From an uncultured Lachnospiraceae bacterium (GTDB lineage: Bacteria; Bacillota; Clostridia; Lachnospirales; Lachnospiraceae): a stretch of 15,721 bases of DNA. The notes under the pieces were generated by a model. The model did not search any database. It was given only the letters and a program-made list of their open reading frames with translations, and was not told where the DNA came from. The stretch lies in the NCBI GenBank assembly GCA_910579645.1, contig CAJTVK010000026.1, positions 1 through 15,721 of the forward strand, read 5' to 3'. Shown here in pieces: positions 14,526 through 15,721 of this stretch. The first letter of the stretch is position 1; each line of letters starts with the position of its first letter. A program made the position numbers and the translations under genes.

Positions 14526-15419
14526 ATGGATAAAGATATGACCGAAGTTATGAAAAAGGCGGAAGTGCTGATTGAGGCTCTTCCTTATATACAGAAGTTC
14601 AACCGTAAAATCATTGTGGTGAAATACGGCGGGAGCGCCATGAGCAATGAGGAACTGCAGAAGAATGTCATCAAGGATGTGACTTTGCTGAAGCTGGTAG
14701 GCTTCAAGCCCATTATTGTCCATGGGGGCGGCAAGGAAATCAGCCGGTGGGTCGGCAAGGTAGGGAAAGAGGCGGAGTTTGTCAACGGGCTGCGTGTCAC
14801 CGATGCGGAAACTATGGAAATAGCCGAAATGGTACTTTCCAAAGTGAATAAAAGCCTGGTCACCATGGTACAGGAGCTGGGAGTGAAAGCGGTGGGCATC
14901 AGCGGGAAAGACGGAGGCCTGCTCACCGTGGACAAGAAGTATTCCGACGGCAAGGATATCGGCTTCGTAGGCGATATAAAAGAAGTGAATCCTAAAATAT
15001 TGTATGATTTGCTGGAAAAGGATTTCCTGCCGATTGTAGCGCCCATTGGCTTGGACCGTAATTTCAAAACATTTAATATCAATGCCGATGATGCTGCCTG
15101 TGCCATAGCAAAGGCAGTGCAGGCGGAGAAACTGGCTTTCCTTACGGATATTGAAGGCCTTTATAAAGATATTGACGACAAAAGTTCTTTTATCTCAAGA
15201 CTGCGTGCTTCCGAAGCCGACGGCCTGATTGCGGATGGTTTTATCGGCGGAGGCATGCTTCCCAAGCTGACCAACTGCACATCGGCAATCCGCAACGGAG
15301 TGAGCCGTGTGCATATACTGGACGGGAGGATTCCCCACTGTCTGCTGTTGGAAATTTTTACGAACCATGGGGTCGGTACTGTTTTGCTGAAAGATGACGA
15401 TGATATAGAGCATGTCTGA
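14526..15419 (+). CDS. argB: Acetylglutamate kinase
   Basis: A 297-residue cytoplasmic amino-acid kinase that phosphorylates N-acetylglutamate with ATP, the second step of arginine synthesis. Motifs: VVKYGGSAM with Lys33 and the glycines that hold the phosphate, IIVHGGGKEIS (about 63-73), NINADDAACAIA (about 184-195), LTDIEGLYKD, and GGGMLPKL with Lys237. The N-terminal helix before the kinase core (residues 1-25) and the C-terminal GRIPHCLLLEIFTNHGVGT stretch are features of the arginine-inhibited hexameric enzymes, so feedback inhibition by arginine is likely. Start ATG 14526 has AGGGAG at 14512-14517; upstream in-frame starts lack such a site. argD would be expected next but is not visible before the window ends. 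Confidence 0.96.
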   Translation: MDKDMTEVMKKAEVLIEALPYIQKFNRKIIVVKYGGSAMSNEELQKNVIKDVTLLKLVGFKPIIVHGGGKEISRWVGKVGKEAEFVNGLRVTDAETMEIAEMVLSKVNKSLVTMVQELGVKAVGISGKDGGLLTVDKKYSDGKDIGFVGDIKEVNPKILYDLLEKDFLPIVAPIGLDRNFKTFNINADDAACAIAKAVQAEKLAFLTDIEGLYKDIDDKSSFISRLRASEADGLIADGFIGGGMLPKLTNCTSAIRNGVSRVHILDGRIPHCLLLEIFTNHGVGTVLLKDDDDIEHV

Positions 15420-15721
15420 AATTGCGAAGCGTGTTGCCGGTCACGGAGGGAACCGATGCCATGAAGTTAAGCCGCAGCCCGCTTTTGGAAGGATATTGGT
15501 CAAAAGCCCGTTTCTTGAGGCGTTTCAGGTTTGATGCCCTGCTGCCCGAGCCGGGGTATTTCATTCGGATGAGCTTTTGATTTGCGGCAAACGCGGCGGG
15601 ACTTCCTGGCATTGGGAGCGGACGGTAACGCGGAATATGCCTTCGGCGGGATTCGCAGGCACAGAGAGGCACGGGGAAACGGAATGGGTGGAAACGGTGG
15701 AATGGCGGAAACGGTAGAATA
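15420..15721. other. Region after argB without a recognisable gene
   Basis: TTAAGCCGCAGCCCGC at 15467-15482 repeats 8133-8148 exactly. GCTTTTG (15481-15487) and CAAAAGC (15501-15507) form a 7-bp hairpin with a 13-base loop. A 39-codon frame (15461-15580) follows GGAGGG at 15445-15450 but has no family likeness, so I do not call it a gene. The last 48 bases are a purine-rich imperfect repeat built on GGAAACGGTGGAAT. No tRNA or open frame with known motifs is seen. Confidence 0.5.

Noticed and set aside
15461..15580. 39-codon open frame after argB with GGAGGG upstream
   Set aside because: The spacing of 10 bases is passable, but the product is short, has no recognisable motif and includes the dispersed 16-base word.

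Overview
The window reads as chromosomal DNA of a Gram-positive anaerobe of the Clostridia, most likely a gut Lachnospiraceae-type organism. The clues are strong GGAGG-type ribosome binding sites, a YesM/YesN-type two-component pair beside a carbohydrate ABC transporter, a PD-(D/E)XK (DUF1703-type) relic and an argJ-argB pair. The taxonomy is inferred from gene style only. No database search was run.

Layout. Positions 1-1150 are AT-rich accessory DNA: a block of short repeats with DnaA-box-like 9-mers at the left edge, an XRE-type regulator coupled to a small membrane protein, and a very small DUF6440-like gene behind a near-consensus promoter. Positions 1259-1860 are the 5' half of an IS256-family insertion sequence whose transposase breaks off inside the catalytic domain. 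Positions 1861-2001 are unassigned and may be the end of another element. Positions 2102-2668 hold the C-terminal half of a PD-(D/E)XK nuclease-fold protein with no start of its own. This left 2.7 kb is a mosaic of mobile-element debris.

Positions 2714-12862 form a compact carbohydrate-use locus, all on the + strand: a lipoprotein oligosaccharide-binding protein, two permeases of the MalF/MalG type, a sensor kinase, an AraC-type response regulator, a GH88 unsaturated glucuronyl hydrolase and a GH43 beta-xylosidase/arabinofuranosidase-type enzyme. The inferred flow is that an extracellular sugar signal is read by the kinase, the regulator induces the locus, the ABC importer brings in oligosaccharides, and the two cytoplasmic hydrolases trim unsaturated uronic acid and pentose residues. 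No ATP-binding subunit is encoded here, so a shared MsmX/MsmK-type ATPase elsewhere is expected. The binding-protein gene appears to carry a one-base frameshift near its 3' end. The regulator gene ends inside an 18-bp tandem repeat.

Positions 12863-15419 hold arginine biosynthesis genes argJ and argB, with an own promoter and a structured leader ahead of argJ. The last 300 bases hold no convincing gene.

I did not find a clearly new biological system. The items most worth a second look are the frameshift at 4197-4200, the repeat-embedded stop codon at 9854-9856, the repeat cluster at the left edge, and the operator-like inverted repeat in front of the two-component genes.
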